Assembly: GCF_028823535.1 (NCBI RefSeq)
Contig: NZ_JAQIYM010000002.1
Coordinates: forward strand, 124,001-188,000
Length of the DNA: 64,000 nt
DNA from: Pseudomonas serbica
GTDB lineage: Bacteria > Pseudomonadota > Gammaproteobacteria > Pseudomonadales > Pseudomonadaceae
Direction: 5' to 3'
Shown: in pieces, positions 48,186-56,546 of the stretch
Layout of the letters: every line of letters starts with the position of its first letter
How positions within the stretch are numbered: the first letter of the stretch is position 1
Made by a program: the position numbers and the translations under genes
Notes under the pieces: model-generated
What the model was told of the DNA's origin: nothing
What the model saw: the letters and a program-made list of their open reading frames with translations, nothing else
Databases searched by the model: none

Positions 48186-48494
48186 ATGAATGCACTAAGC
48201 CCCGTTGTACGTCCTGCGCCGATCACGGCACATCTCACCCAGCGCAATCCAAAAATCCTGCTTGGCGGCAAACATCAGCCGACGCTCCTGCGTTACCTCG
48301 ATGGCTGGCCGCGGCGTACCGGTGGGCCCGCAGCGTTCCTGATCCAGTTCGTCGAAGACGGCGAGTCCCTGGCGCGCTTTGCCGCGGACAGTTTCGATCT
48401 GGCGGTGATTCAATCGCCAAGCGTCGAAGACGCCCCTGAAATGATCCGGCAACTGACCCGCGTTGCCCGGCAAGGGCTGATTACCCGTCGCTGA
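48186..48494 (+). CDS. Small protein resembling the C-terminal part of a MetW-type methyltransferase
   Basis: A 102-aa protein of unknown function. Its second half (LARFAADSFDLAVIQ ... QLTRVARQGLITRR) reads like the MetW or Methyltransf_11 post-motif region (typical form FxxxSFDxVVxxQ ... EMLRVGRxxI). The first half has no GxGxG cofactor loop, so it cannot bind SAM in the normal way. The ATG at 48186 was taken over an upstream start at 48135 that falls within the structured leader. It stands alone with its own promoter and converges on greB. Confidence 0.6.
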   Translation: MNALSPVVRPAPITAHLTQRNPKILLGGKHQPTLLRYLDGWPRRTGGPAAFLIQFVEDGESLARFAADSFDLAVIQSPSVEDAPEMIRQLTRVARQGLITRR

Positions 48495-48512
48495 GACCCA
48501 TGGCGCAACGGC

Positions 48513-49010
48513 TTATGGATAGTCGACCGCCACGATATACACACACTGCTCACCCGTTGGTGTCTGGACCCGTACTTCGGCGTCCAGTGCCTTGCCAATG
48601 AGCGCGCGGGCCAATGGCGAGTCGATGCTGATCAGGCCCTGTTTCAAGTCCAACTCGTCCGGCCCGACAATGCGGTAGCGCGACTCCTTGCCATCCTCGT
48701 CCTCGATCGTGACCCAGGCGCCGAAATAAACCTTGTTCGGGTCGCTGGGCTTTTCACTGACGACCTTGAGCGCCTCCAGGCGCTTGGTAAGAAAGCGCAC
48801 GCGGCTGTCGATCTCGCGGAGCATCTTTTTGCCGTAGGTGTACTCGGCGTTTTCCGAGCGATCGCCCTGGGCTGCCGCTTCGCTGACTGCCTGCGTTACT
48901 TGGGGGCGGCGTACGTGCCACAGTTCATGAAACTCGGCGCGCATCCGCGCCTCACCTTCGGGGGTGATCAGCGCGGTGCCGGCAGAACGGGGAGGGCGAT
49001 AACGGCTCAT
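48513..49010 (-). CDS. greB: Transcription elongation factor GreB
   Basis: A 165-aa Gre factor that rescues backtracked RNA polymerase by stimulating transcript cleavage. The coiled-coil tip [20 protein letters not shown] has the conserved Asp and Glu that reach the polymerase active site. The C-terminal FKBP-like domain ([23 protein letters not shown]) is intact. Upstream on the same strand is the ABC permease gene, 36 nt away. A second, divergent Gre-like gene lies at 62186. Confidence 0.95.
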   Translation of the reverse strand: MSRYRPPRSAGTALITPEGEARMRAEFHELWHVRRPQVTQAVSEAAAQGDRSENAEYTYGKKMLREIDSRVRFLTKRLEALKVVSEKPSDPNKVYFGAWVTIEDEDGKESRYRIVGPDELDLKQGLISIDSPLARALIGKALDAEVRVQTPTGEQCVYIVAVDYP

Positions 49011-49046
49011 GGCAACTTTTCTTCGAATCAGGAGCGCTTGAGTCTA

Positions 49047-51551
49047 TCAACCCTCGCGCAGGACTGTCAGGGGGCTGGCGTTCAAGGCGCGCCGGGTGCC
49101 GAACACGCCGGCGCCGCCGATCAGCACGGCGCCGATCAATGGCAACACCAGCAGCCACGGATGCGGGTGCCAGGGCAGGTCAAAGGCGTAACGGTAGAGC
49201 ACCAGGCTGACGACTTCCGAACCCAGCGCCGCCAGCAAGCCGCTGACCGCACCCAGCAAGCCGAATTCGATTCGTCGTGCCTTCACCAGCAATTGCCGCT
49301 CGGCCCCCAGTGCCCGCAGCAATGCGCCTTGGCGGATGCGTTCGTCCAGGGTCGCTTGCAGGCCGGAGAACAGTACCGCCATGCCTGCCGCCAACACGAA
49401 CAGCAATACGTATTCCACCGCCAGGGTGACCTGGGCGAGGATGCTGCGCAGTTGCGCCAGCAACGCCTCGACTTGCAGGATGGTCACCGCCGGAAAACTG
49501 CGCGACAGGTCGACGATCTGCTGGTCATGCCCCGCCGCCAGATAGAAGCTGGTCAGGTAGGTGGCCGGCAGATCCTTCAAGGTGCCGGGCTGGAAGATCA
49601 TGAAGAAGTTCGGTTGGAAGTTGTCCCAGTTGATCTCCCGCAGGCTGGTGACTTTCGCCTCGCGATTGGCCCCGCCCACGGTAAACACCAGATGGTCGCC
49701 GAGCTTGAGCTTCAGGCTTTCGGCAACCTTGCCTTCCACCGACACGCCGGGGATTTCATCCGGCGGTTGCTGCGGCCACCAGTTGCCGGCGGTGATCTTG
49801 TTGCCCTCGGGCAGGTTGGCCGCCCAGGTCAGGCTCAGGTCACGCTGGATCGCCCGGTCACCCGCCGATTCCTTGGTGACGATCTGCTGCACCGGTTCGC
49901 CATTGATGCTGATCAGCCGCCCCGGGACCACCGGATACAGAGGCGCCGATTTCGCCGACAACGAGATCAGGCGATCGGTGAACGCCTGTTTGTCCGCGGG
50001 CAGGATGTTCAGGGCAAAATAGTTCGGTGCGTTCTTCGGCAGCTGGTTCTGCCAGGTGTCCAGCAACTCGCCGCGAAGCAGGGCGATCAATGCCATCGAC
50101 AGCAGGATCAGGCCAAATGCCAGGGCCTGCCCTGCGGCTGCCAGCGGATGGCGCAGCAATTGGCCCAGCCCCAGGCGCCAGGGCAGGGAGGCACGGGCCA
50201 GCAGGCGTCGCAGGCTTTTCAACAGCAGCAACAGCAGGCCGCCCAGTACCAGCGCCGCGACCACGCCGCCGCCGAGCAGGGCGAAGGTCAGTACCAGGTC
50301 CAGGCTCAGGCGCCACATGATCAGGCCGAGGGCGCCCAATGCGGCGCCGTAGACCATCCAGGTGCTGGAGGGAATCGGCAGCAGGTCCCGGCGCAGCACG
50401 CGCAAGGGTGGAACCCGCCCCAGTGCGGCCAGTGGCGGCAGGGCGAACCCGGCCAGGGCCACCAGTCCGGTGCCGATTCCGGCGATGGCCGGGAACAGGC
50501 CTCCGGGTGGAACATCGGTCGGTAGCAAGTCATGCAGCAGGGCAAACAGCCCCAATTGCGCCAGCCAGCCGATGACGGCGCCACTGAGGCTGGCAAGCAG
50601 GCCGAGCACTGCCAGTTGCAGGCTGAACAGGATCATGGTTTCCCGACGGGACAGGCCAAGGCATCGCAACAGCGCACTGGCATCGAAGCGGCGGGTGGCG
50701 AAGCGAGTCGCCGACAACGCCACGGCCACCCCGGCCAGCAATACCGCCACCAGGCTGGCCATGTTCAGGTAACGCTCGGCCTTGCCCAGGGCGCCGCCAA
50801 TCTGCCGGTTGCCATCGCGGGCATCCTGGATACGCTGGTTGGCCGCCAGGCCGGGCTTGATCAGTTGGCGATAGGTTTCCAGTGCCGAGGCATCGCCGCG
50901 CCAGAGTTCGCGGTAGCTGACCCGACTGCCGGGTTGCACCACGCCCGTTTCCTGCAGGTCGCTGAGGTTGATCAACACCCGCGGCGTCAGGCTGTAGAAG
51001 TTGCCGGCGCGGTCGGGCTCGTAGGTCAGCACTCGAGCCAGCTTCAGGGTTTTCATGCCGACGTCGATGCTGTCGCCGATCTTCAGGTCCAGCGCCGTCA
51101 ACAGCCGTGCCTCGACCCAGGCTTCACCGGGTTTCGGCCCGCCACCAGATTCTTCCGGGGCGAAAGGCGCGGGGGTGCTTTTCAGCTCGCCGCGCAGGGG
51201 GTAGACGTCGTCGGCCGCCTTGATGCTGGAGAGCTGGATGCCGTTGTCGGTGGCGATGACGCTGGAGAACTCCACCACTTGCGCATGCTGCAGACCCAGC
51301 TCGGTGCCGCTCCTGATCTGTTCGGATCGCGCCGGCGAACTGCCTTCGAGCAGCAAATCGGCGCCGAGAAACTCGGTGGCACGCAGCATCATCGCGCCAT
51401 TGAGGCGGGCGCCGAAGTAACCGATGGCGGTACTCGCCGCCACGGCCACGACCAGGGCGAAGAACAGCACGCGCAGTTCACCGGCGCGGGCATCGCGCAG
51501 CAACTGGCGGACGGCGAGACTGAACAGGCGCAACAGCGGCAAACGTGCCAT
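49047..51551 (-). CDS. FtsX-type ABC transporter permease
   Basis: An 834-aa permease of the MacB/LolC-like YbbP family with about ten membrane helices. One N-terminal helix and a large periplasmic domain are followed by two FtsX-like four- and three-helix blocks (about residues 265-500 and 700-834). ATG at 51551 overlaps the stop of the ATPase gene (TGATG), so the pair is coupled. In E. coli the ybbA-ybbP pair is likewise divergent from tesA. Proposed roles of such pairs are envelope lipid or lipoprotein handling; the substrate here is unknown. Confidence 0.88.
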   Translation of the reverse strand: MARLPLLRLFSLAVRQLLRDARAGELRVLFFALVVAVAASTAIGYFGARLNGAMMLRATEFLGADLLLEGSSPARSEQIRSGTELGLQHAQVVEFSSVIATDNGIQLSSIKAADDVYPLRGELKSTPAPFAPEESGGGPKPGEAWVEARLLTALDLKIGDSIDVGMKTLKLARVLTYEPDRAGNFYSLTPRVLINLSDLQETGVVQPGSRVSYRELWRGDASALETYRQLIKPGLAANQRIQDARDGNRQIGGALGKAERYLNMASLVAVLLAGVAVALSATRFATRRFDASALLRCLGLSRRETMILFSLQLAVLGLLASLSGAVIGWLAQLGLFALLHDLLPTDVPPGGLFPAIAGIGTGLVALAGFALPPLAALGRVPPLRVLRRDLLPIPSSTWMVYGAALGALGLIMWRLSLDLVLTFALLGGGVVAALVLGGLLLLLLKSLRRLLARASLPWRLGLGQLLRHPLAAAGQALAFGLILLSMALIALLRGELLDTWQNQLPKNAPNYFALNILPADKQAFTDRLISLSAKSAPLYPVVPGRLISINGEPVQQIVTKESAGDRAIQRDLSLTWAANLPEGNKITAGNWWPQQPPDEIPGVSVEGKVAESLKLKLGDHLVFTVGGANREAKVTSLREINWDNFQPNFFMIFQPGTLKDLPATYLTSFYLAAGHDQQIVDLSRSFPAVTILQVEALLAQLRSILAQVTLAVEYVLLFVLAAGMAVLFSGLQATLDERIRQGALLRALGAERQLLVKARRIEFGLLGAVSGLLAALGSEVVSLVLYRYAFDLPWHPHPWLLVLPLIGAVLIGGAGVFGTRRALNASPLTVLREG

Positions 51552-52234
51552 CAAGGCTCCAGGGGGGCGACCAGCAGGCCGGCTTCAAGACGGATCAGGC
51601 GCCGGCAGCGGTGTGCCAGGCGTTCATCATGGGTCACCAGCACCAGGGTCGTGCCGCGCTCCTGGTTGAGTTCGAACAGCAGGTCGCTGATGCGCTCGCC
51701 AGTGTGGCTGTCGAGGTTGCCGGTGGGCTCGTCGGCGAACAGCACATCGGGTTCGGCAGCAAACGCCCGGGCAATCGCCACGCGCTGCTGTTCACCGCCG
51801 GAGAGTTGGCGCGGCGAGTGGGTCAGGCGTTGCCCAAGACCGACCCGCTGCAACAGCTCGGTGGCGCGGGCCCGGGCATCCTGGCGGCCATCGAGCTCCA
51901 GCGGCAGCATGACGTTTTCCAGGGCGTTGAGGCTGTCGAGCAGCTGGAACGACTGGAAGACGAAGCCCACGTGTTCGGCACGGATGCGTGCGCGCTGGTC
52001 TTCGTCCAGGTTGCTCAGGCCTTGTCCTGCCAGGGTGACTTCACCGCTGCTCGGCAGGTCAAGCCCGGCGAGCAGGCCGAGGAGGGTGGATTTGCCTGAA
52101 CCGGAGGCGCCGACGATGGCCAGGCTGTCGCCCTTGTTCAGTTCCAGGCTGAGTTCGTGCAGGATAGTCAGTTCACCTTCCGCGCTGGGGACCACTTTGC
52201 TGAGGTTCTTCGCGGTGAGTATGCTTGCGCCCAT
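51551..52234 (-). CDS. ABC transporter ATP-binding protein (YbbA/LolD-like)
   Basis: A 227-aa ATPase with Walker [10 protein letters not shown] (42-50), signature LSGGEQQR and Walker B VLFADEP. The length fits MacB/LolD-type energising subunits. The ATG at 52234 gives the conserved family start. The gene is divergent from tesA with only 10 bp between the two start codons, so each promoter must lie inside the other gene or upstream of it. Confidence 0.92.
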   Translation of the reverse strand: MGASILTAKNLSKVVPSAEGELTILHELSLELNKGDSLAIVGASGSGKSTLLGLLAGLDLPSSGEVTLAGQGLSNLDEDQRARIRAEHVGFVFQSFQLLDSLNALENVMLPLELDGRQDARARATELLQRVGLGQRLTHSPRQLSGGEQQRVAIARAFAAEPDVLFADEPTGNLDSHTGERISDLLFELNQERGTTLVLVTHDERLAHRCRRLIRLEAGLLVAPLEP

Positions 52235-52244
52235 GGAGAATCCG

Positions 52245-52850
52245 ATGCGTGTGTGGTTTTTGAGTGCTGCCCTGGCCTTGATGTGCATGGCCCAGAACGC
52301 AGCGGCGGGTACAGTCCTGATCGTTGGCGATAGTATCAGCGCCGGTTTCGGGCTGGATACCCGGTCAGGGTGGGTGTCGCTGCTTGAACAGCGGCTCAAG
52401 CACGAAGGTTTCGACGATAAGGTGGTCAACGCGTCCATCAGCGGCGACACCAGTGCCGGAGGCCAGGCACGCCTGCCGGCGCTGCTTGCAGAGCATAAGC
52501 CTGACCTGGTGATCCTCGAATTGGGCGGCAATGACGGCCTGCGCGGATTGCTTCCATCACAATTGCAACAAAATCTTGCGTCGATGATTCAGCAGTCGCA
52601 GCAGGCGGGGGCCAAGGTGCTGCTGCTGGGCATGCAATTGCCGCCCAATTACGGCGCTCGATATACCAAGGCCTTCACTGAGGTCTACAGCAACCTGGCT
52701 GACGAGAAAAAGATCCCGTTGGTGCCATTTTTCCTCGACGGTGTGGGCGGTCATCCGGACTTGATGCAGGCCGATGGCATACACCCGACAGCCGGGGCCC
52801 AGGACAAGTTGCTGGAAAATGTCTGGCCTACGCTAAAACCGCTGTTATGA
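52245..52850 (+). CDS. tesA: Periplasmic acyl-CoA thioesterase I / arylesterase
   Basis: A 201-aa SGNH hydrolase. Signal peptide about 1-21 (ending NAAA). Block [10 protein letters not shown] gives catalytic Ser30, block III is GGNDGLRG, and block [11 protein letters not shown] supplies Asp and His. GGAG lies 6 nt before the ATG; a start at 52233 would overlap the divergent ATPase start. The family hydrolyses thioesters, esters and lysophospholipids in the periplasm. Confidence 0.94.
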   Translation: MRVWFLSAALALMCMAQNAAAGTVLIVGDSISAGFGLDTRSGWVSLLEQRLKHEGFDDKVVNASISGDTSAGGQARLPALLAEHKPDLVILELGGNDGLRGLLPSQLQQNLASMIQQSQQAGAKVLLLGMQLPPNYGARYTKAFTEVYSNLADEKKIPLVPFFLDGVGGHPDLMQADGIHPTAGAQDKLLENVWPTLKPLL

Positions 52851-52906
52851 CACTTTTCTAGGAGCAGGCTTTCGGCTAAGGTGGCGCCCCCGATTTGGAG
52901 CCCCCG

Positions 52907-53200
52907 ATGCCGCGTTCTGCCTGGTCACTTTATGCCTATCAACTGATCGAGCCTGACGAACAGCTGGATCTGTTCGCCTGCCAGGAAGTGCGGGTACACC
53001 TGGTGACCCGACAACTGGAGCTGGGTGGCTCGGCGGACCGGACCCTGTGCGGCAGCCTGCTGCCGGCCCAGCCGCGCTGGTCGAACGTCGATCGGCGAGT
53101 ATTCCAGGACCAGCGGCTGTGCTCGTTGTGCCGGGCCATTCTTGAATCGCAGAAGCGCGGCACGTCGCCGATCTGGCCGGAGCTGCGCTTCGAGCTTTGA
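52907..53200 (+). CDS. Conserved hypothetical protein
   Basis: A 97-aa protein I do not recognise. It has a CSLC pair near the C terminus (residues about 75-78) and two further Cys, which could bind a metal. There is no signal peptide or membrane segment. GGAG lies before the ATG at 52907. A gene of this type next to tesA is known in other Pseudomonas. It is followed by the repeat-rich kilobase. Confidence 0.65.
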   Translation: MPRSAWSLYAYQLIEPDEQLDLFACQEVRVHLVTRQLELGGSADRTLCGSLLPAQPRWSNVDRRVFQDQRLCSLCRAILESQKRGTSPIWPELRFEL

Positions 53201-53287
53201 TCCCTTCCGCGGTAACGGTCGGCTTGGATGTCGGGTGAGAATCCTGTGGGAGCTGGCTTGCTGGCGATGGCGTCCTGATAACCGCCC

Positions 53288-53503
53288 CATCTCCCACAGA
53301 TGTACTCCGACCGAACTGTAGGAGCCGGCTTGCCGGCGAAGGCGGCCTTATAGCCGACCCATCTCCCACAGATGTACTCCGATCGAACTGTAGGAGCCGG
53401 CTTGCCGGCGAAGGCGGCCTTATAGCCGACCCATCTCCCACAGATGTACTCCGATCGAACTGTAGGAGCCGGCTTGCCGGCGAAGGCGGCCTTATAGCCG
53501 ACC
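53288..53503. repeat. Tandem array of a 72-bp REP-containing unit, three copies
   Basis: Matching points TGTAGGAGCC occur at 53317, 53389 and 53461, exactly 72 bp apart. Each unit holds a REP element (TAGGAGCCGGCTTGCCGGCG) plus CATCTCCCACAGATGTACTC. The copies are nearly identical; the first differs by one or two bases. Confidence 0.92.
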
Positions 53504-53529
53504 TAGTATTTGTTGATGGAGTACATATC

Positions 53530-53780
53530 CATTCCTGCGGTAACGGCCACTTATGGTTTCGCCCTTACGGCGAGTCCCTTTTGTCAAACACCACAAAAGG
53601 AACCAAAAAGGCTTGCCCCACCATTCGGTGCCTCGCTGAGGCTCGGCATGCCCTCACTCCGGCATTGCTCCGTGGGCCCGCCGCCATCGGCCATCCATGG
53701 CCGAGGGCGGCTATCCCGGCATCCATGCCGGGATGCCCACTGCGCAACGCCTGCGTTCGGCCTCTGGAAATGGGGCAGGT
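53530..53780. repeat. Probable long interspersed intergenic repeat
   Basis: A non-coding block with nested palindromes (GGCCATCCATGGCC; CCCGGCATCCATGCCGGG) and no good ribosome site. Similar text is familiar to me from intergenic repeats in P. fluorescens-group genomes. Family name not assigned. Confidence 0.45.
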
Positions 53781-53790
53781 AGATCAAGAT

Positions 53791-53940
53791 CAAAAGCCAG
53801 AGCCAAAGCAACGGCAAGATCAAAAGCCAGAGCCAAAGCAACGGCAAGATCAAAAGCCAGAGCCAAAGCAACGGCAAGATCAAAAGCCAGAGCCAAAGCA
53901 ACGGCAAGATCAAAAGCCAGAGCCAAAGCAACGGCAAGGT
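53791..53940. repeat. 30-bp direct repeat, five tandem copies
   Basis: The unit CAAAAGCCAGAGCCAAAGCA plus ACGGCAAGAT repeats exactly every 30 bp at 53791, 53821, 53851, 53881 and 53911. The copies are identical except near the end of the last one. There are no spacers, so it is not CRISPR. Confidence 0.95.
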
Positions 53941-53946
53941 CAATAG

Positions 53947-53974
53947 CTTCGCTGGCAAGCCAGCTCCTACACAG
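53947..53974. repeat. Single REP arm
   Basis: TTCGCTGGCAAGCCAGCTCC followed by TACACA, an orphan arm of the same REP type as at 19080. Confidence 0.75.
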
Positions 53975-54203
53975 TGAATTGTGCACGAACTCTCGATCAG
54001 GTCGGCCCGTAGGCTGCCTCGCTTTGGCTTTTGATTTTCTTGCCCCCTGGCGGCGTTCCGCTCTTCAGAGTGATCCGCTGTAAGAGCGGCCGACAGGAAA
54101 TGCCTTGCATCGCCTGCACGACCCGCGACCTCCCCGAAATAACGGCCAGCGGTGTACAATCGCGTTCTTATACCCTCTGTCGATCATGCAAAGGATTTTC
54201 CGG

Positions 54204-55175
54204 ATGTTGCCGCGCTTTCCTGCCGTCACCCGCTGCCTGACACTTGCCGCTCTCTTCGTAGCGGGTCCCGTCGCAGCATTGGAGCTACCCCTGCCACCGC
54301 CTGGTGAAGACATCGTCGGTCAGGTACAGGTGATCAAGGCCAAGTACGAAGATACCTTCGCCGACTTGGGCACGACCTACGATCTGGGCTATTCGGAAAT
54401 GGTGGCGGCCAACCCTGGCGTCGATCCATGGCTGCCTGGCGCCGGAACTGAAATCGTGTTGCCAACCCGCTTCATCCTGCCGCCTGGCCCGCGTGAAGGC
54501 ATCGTTATCAACCTGGCCGAATACCGCCTCTACTACTTCCCGAAAGGCCGGAACGTGGTCTACACCTTCCCGCTGGGTATCGGTCGTGAAGGCTGGGGCT
54601 CGCCGATTGCCCACACCAGCATCATCGCCAAGACGCCGAACCCGACCTGGACGCCTCCAGCGTCGATCAAGGCCGAGCACGCCGCCGATGGTGATCCGCT
54701 GCCCAACGTGGTGCCGGCCGGCCCGGACAACCCTCTGGGGCCGTTCAAATTCACGCTGGGAACTCCGGGCTACCTGATCCACGGCTCGAACAAGAAGTTC
54801 GGCATTGGCATGCGCACCAGCCACGGCTGCTTCCGCATGTTCAACAATAACGTACTGGAAATGGCGGGCATGGTGCCGGTCGGCACGTCCGTGCGGATCA
54901 TCAACGACTCCTACAAGTTCGGCGTGAGCGGTGGCAAGGTTTATCTGGAAGCGCACACGCCTCTGGATGACAAAGGCAACCCTTCGGTGGTCGACAAGCA
55001 CACCGCCGTGATCAACGCGATGCTCAAGCGTGAAGACATTACCAACAACCTGCGCATGAACTGGGATGTGGTGCGTGATGTAGTCGCGGCCGAAGATGGC
55101 CTGCCGGTGGAAATCGGCGTGCCGAACACGACCGCACCGATGGTGTCGAGTGCACCGATCGACCCGCTGCAGTAA
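54204..55175 (+). CDS. L,D-transpeptidase (YkuD family) with LysM-like N terminus
   Basis: A 323-aa exported cell-wall enzyme. Signal peptide about 1-26 (ending AALE). A LysM-like segment at about 35-88 and a YkuD domain at about 97-235 follow. The catalytic motif is His193 ... SHGCFR with Cys209. The family makes 3-3 peptidoglycan cross-links or attaches Braun-type lipoprotein. AAGGA sits 8 nt before the ATG at 54204; an in-frame ATG at 54186 lacks a site. The next gene encodes the OprI lipoprotein, a fitting partner, though the genes converge. Confidence 0.93.
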   Translation: MLPRFPAVTRCLTLAALFVAGPVAALELPLPPPGEDIVGQVQVIKAKYEDTFADLGTTYDLGYSEMVAANPGVDPWLPGAGTEIVLPTRFILPPGPREGIVINLAEYRLYYFPKGRNVVYTFPLGIGREGWGSPIAHTSIIAKTPNPTWTPPASIKAEHAADGDPLPNVVPAGPDNPLGPFKFTLGTPGYLIHGSNKKFGIGMRTSHGCFRMFNNNVLEMAGMVPVGTSVRIINDSYKFGVSGGKVYLEAHTPLDDKGNPSVVDKHTAVINAMLKREDITNNLRMNWDVVRDVVAAEDGLPVEIGVPNTTAPMVSSAPIDPLQ

Positions 55176-55184
55176 TGCTTGAAG

Positions 55185-55221
55185 AAACCCGCCGATGCAG
55201 GCTGCATCGGCGGGTTTTTTA
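55185..55221 (+). terminator. Rho-independent terminator after the L,D-transpeptidase
   Basis: A long stem AAACCCGCCGATGCA/TGCATCGGCGGGTTT with a 3-nt loop, then T6. Confidence 0.93.
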
Positions 55222-55244
55222 TTGGCTGCAGGAAACAGCAGGCA

Positions 55245-55280
55245 ATAAAAAAGCCGACCCAAAAAATGGGTCGGCTTGAT
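55245..55280 (-). terminator. Rho-independent terminator of oprI
   Basis: On the minus strand, stem AAGCCGACCC/GGGTCGGCTT with an AT loop, then TTTTTATT. It lies 20 bp beyond the oprI stop. Confidence 0.9.
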
Positions 55281-55298
55281 AATAATCCCGAAGGACTA

Positions 55299-55550
55299 TT
55301 ACTTGCGGCTAGCTTTTTCCAGCATGCGCAGAGCACGCTCGTTAGCTTCGTCAGCAGTCTGTTGTGCTTTTTGAGCAGCAGCCAGAGCTTCATCAGCTTT
55401 ACGGTAAGCTTCGTCTGCACGAGCCTGGGAGCGAGCTGCTGCGTCTTCAGTAGCGGTCAGACGTGCTTCGGTTTCTTTCGATGCGCTGCTGCAACCGGTA
55501 GCCAGAACTGCGGCCAGAGCCAGAGCAGAGAATTTCAGAACGTTGTTCAT
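55299..55550 (-). CDS. oprI: Outer-membrane lipoprotein OprI
   Basis: An 83-aa Lpp/OprI-type major lipoprotein. Lipobox LATGC with lipidated Cys20; the mature part is an Ala-rich trimeric coiled coil (heptad-like [15 protein letters not shown] ...) ending in Lys. AAGGGG precedes the ATG at 55550; the open frame upstream is unconserved. It anchors the outer membrane and is usually among the most abundant proteins of the cell. A strong terminator follows. Confidence 0.96.
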   Translation of the reverse strand: MNNVLKFSALALAAVLATGCSSASKETEARLTATEDAAARSQARADEAYRKADEALAAAQKAQQTADEANERALRMLEKASRK

Positions 55551-56189
55551 CGTGTTCCCCTTCAAGGACTTTCTATTAAGTGGCTGTCTCCTCCGATTGA
55601 GGAAATAGCCGGCGTACATACTACCCATTACTTGTCGTAAGTAAACTGACGTGAAGCAAGAAGCAAAAAAAATTGTAGGCGTTGATTCTTTTTCGAGCAA
55701 CTTTTAACTGCGTTGTATAAAAAATATCCAGCTAGAAGGCCCGAGATGAGCGAGCCGCCAAAGAAAAGTTCCCCACGCCCAAGGCTCTTTTCGCTGTCTT
55801 GGCTAAAGTCCGTCTAGATGGATTTGTCTACACTTCTGTTCGGGATTTGCGCGGCATTTCTCATATCTTTCTCCATGTTCAGGTGACTTTAACGGACGGC
55901 GTTCGTCTTATGTCTCAACATCCGGCAATGTTCAGGCTAGCGACCGCTGCAAGACCCTTGGTCGAGCTGTTCCTGCGTTATCCACAGCGGCACCCGCCAA
56001 CCCAGCATGATGACGAGAGAACCTTGAGCATTTCTGCCAATGGCGCCTACTATTTGTACGTGCTCGGTTGCGCGAGATCGGTGTGGCTTTTCTCGGTGTC
56101 GATTCAGGCACGGGGTGGCGTAGTTGTTCCTTCGCCGGAAAAACATCGGTAAGGTAGGGGTCAGAAATCCAGACCCGCGAGGAGTAGTG
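55551..56189. other. 640-bp intergenic region between oprI and the GNAT gene
   Basis: The oprI-proximal part is AT-rich, as expected of a strong promoter. One consensus DnaA box (TTATCCACA) is at 55978-55986. A forward frame at 55799-56152 has no ribosome site and an unconvincing protein, so I call no gene here. Confidence 0.6.
55618..55645 (-). promoter_or_regulatory. Candidate oprI promoter
   Basis: On the minus strand TTTACT (55640-55645) and TAGTAT (55618-55623) are spaced by 16 bp, about 65 bp upstream of the start codon, in an AT-rich stretch. Confidence 0.4.
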
Positions 56190-56474
56190 ATGAGCGAGGC
56201 GTTGTCCATCCACCATGACCAGGCTGGTCATCAATTCGAGACCAATGTGGACGGTCATCGTGCCTACCTGACCTATATGGATCTGGGGAAACAGACCCTG
56301 GATATCTATCGCACGTTTGTGCCCAACGCATTGCGCGGTCGCGGCATTGCCGCGGCCCTGACCGAACAGGCGCTGCAGTACGCCGAGGAAATGGGCTATA
56401 CCGTCATTCCCTCGTGCTCCTATGTCGAGCGCTACATGGAGCGTCACCAGCGCCATGCCAAGCTGAGCCAGTGA
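56190..56474 (+). CDS. Small GNAT-family N-acetyltransferase (NATD1/YjdJ-like)
   Basis: A 94-aa minimal GNAT. The acetyl-CoA loop is NALRGRGIAAALTEQAL, which corresponds to the Q/RxxGxG/A motif, followed by the YTVIPSCSYVERYMERH block typical of the DUF/YjdJ group. GAGGAG precedes the ATG at 56190. Substrate unknown. It is a single-gene unit with a bidirectional terminator shared with the converging DAHP synthase. Confidence 0.88.
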   Translation: MSEALSIHHDQAGHQFETNVDGHRAYLTYMDLGKQTLDIYRTFVPNALRGRGIAAALTEQALQYAEEMGYTVIPSCSYVERYMERHQRHAKLSQ

Positions 56475-56494
56475 CCTGCAACGAAACGGATGCA

Positions 56495-56529
56495 TAAAAA
56501 AACGCCGGGTTGAGCCCGGCGTTTTTTTG
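56495..56529. terminator. Bidirectional terminator between GNAT and DAHP synthase genes
   Basis: Stem AACGCCGGG/CCCGGCGTT around TTGAG, flanked by A7 on the left and T7 on the right, so it can act on both converging transcripts. Confidence 0.9.
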
Positions 56530-56546
56530 TCTGCGGCAAACGCCGA

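Larger units (their letters stand above)
53201..54203. other. Repeat-rich intergenic kilobase with no supportable gene
   Basis: The stretch holds, in order: a partial REP (about 53245-53288), a 72-bp tandem REP array (53288-53503), and a 230-bp GC-rich block with nested palindromes (53530-53775). Then come a 30-bp x5 tandem array (53791-53940), a single REP arm (53947-53974) and a leader for the L,D-transpeptidase gene. Open frames here are by-products of the repeats. Confidence 0.8.

Noticed and set aside
50532..52233. Long plus-strand frame running into tesA
   Set aside because: Only the part from 52245 encodes TesA. The rest is antisense to the ABC permease and ATPase genes.
53791..53940. 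Possible CRISPR array
   Set aside because: The 30-bp units are directly adjacent with no spacers, and no cas genes are in the window.
53581..53946. Frame encoding repeated DQKPEPKQRQ units
   Set aside because: The repeat peptide comes from the 30-bp tandem array, which is open in several frames. There is no ribosome site and no conserved protein before it.
55799..56152. 117-codon frame between oprI and the GNAT gene
   Set aside because: It has no ribosome site, and its composition does not look like a real protein.
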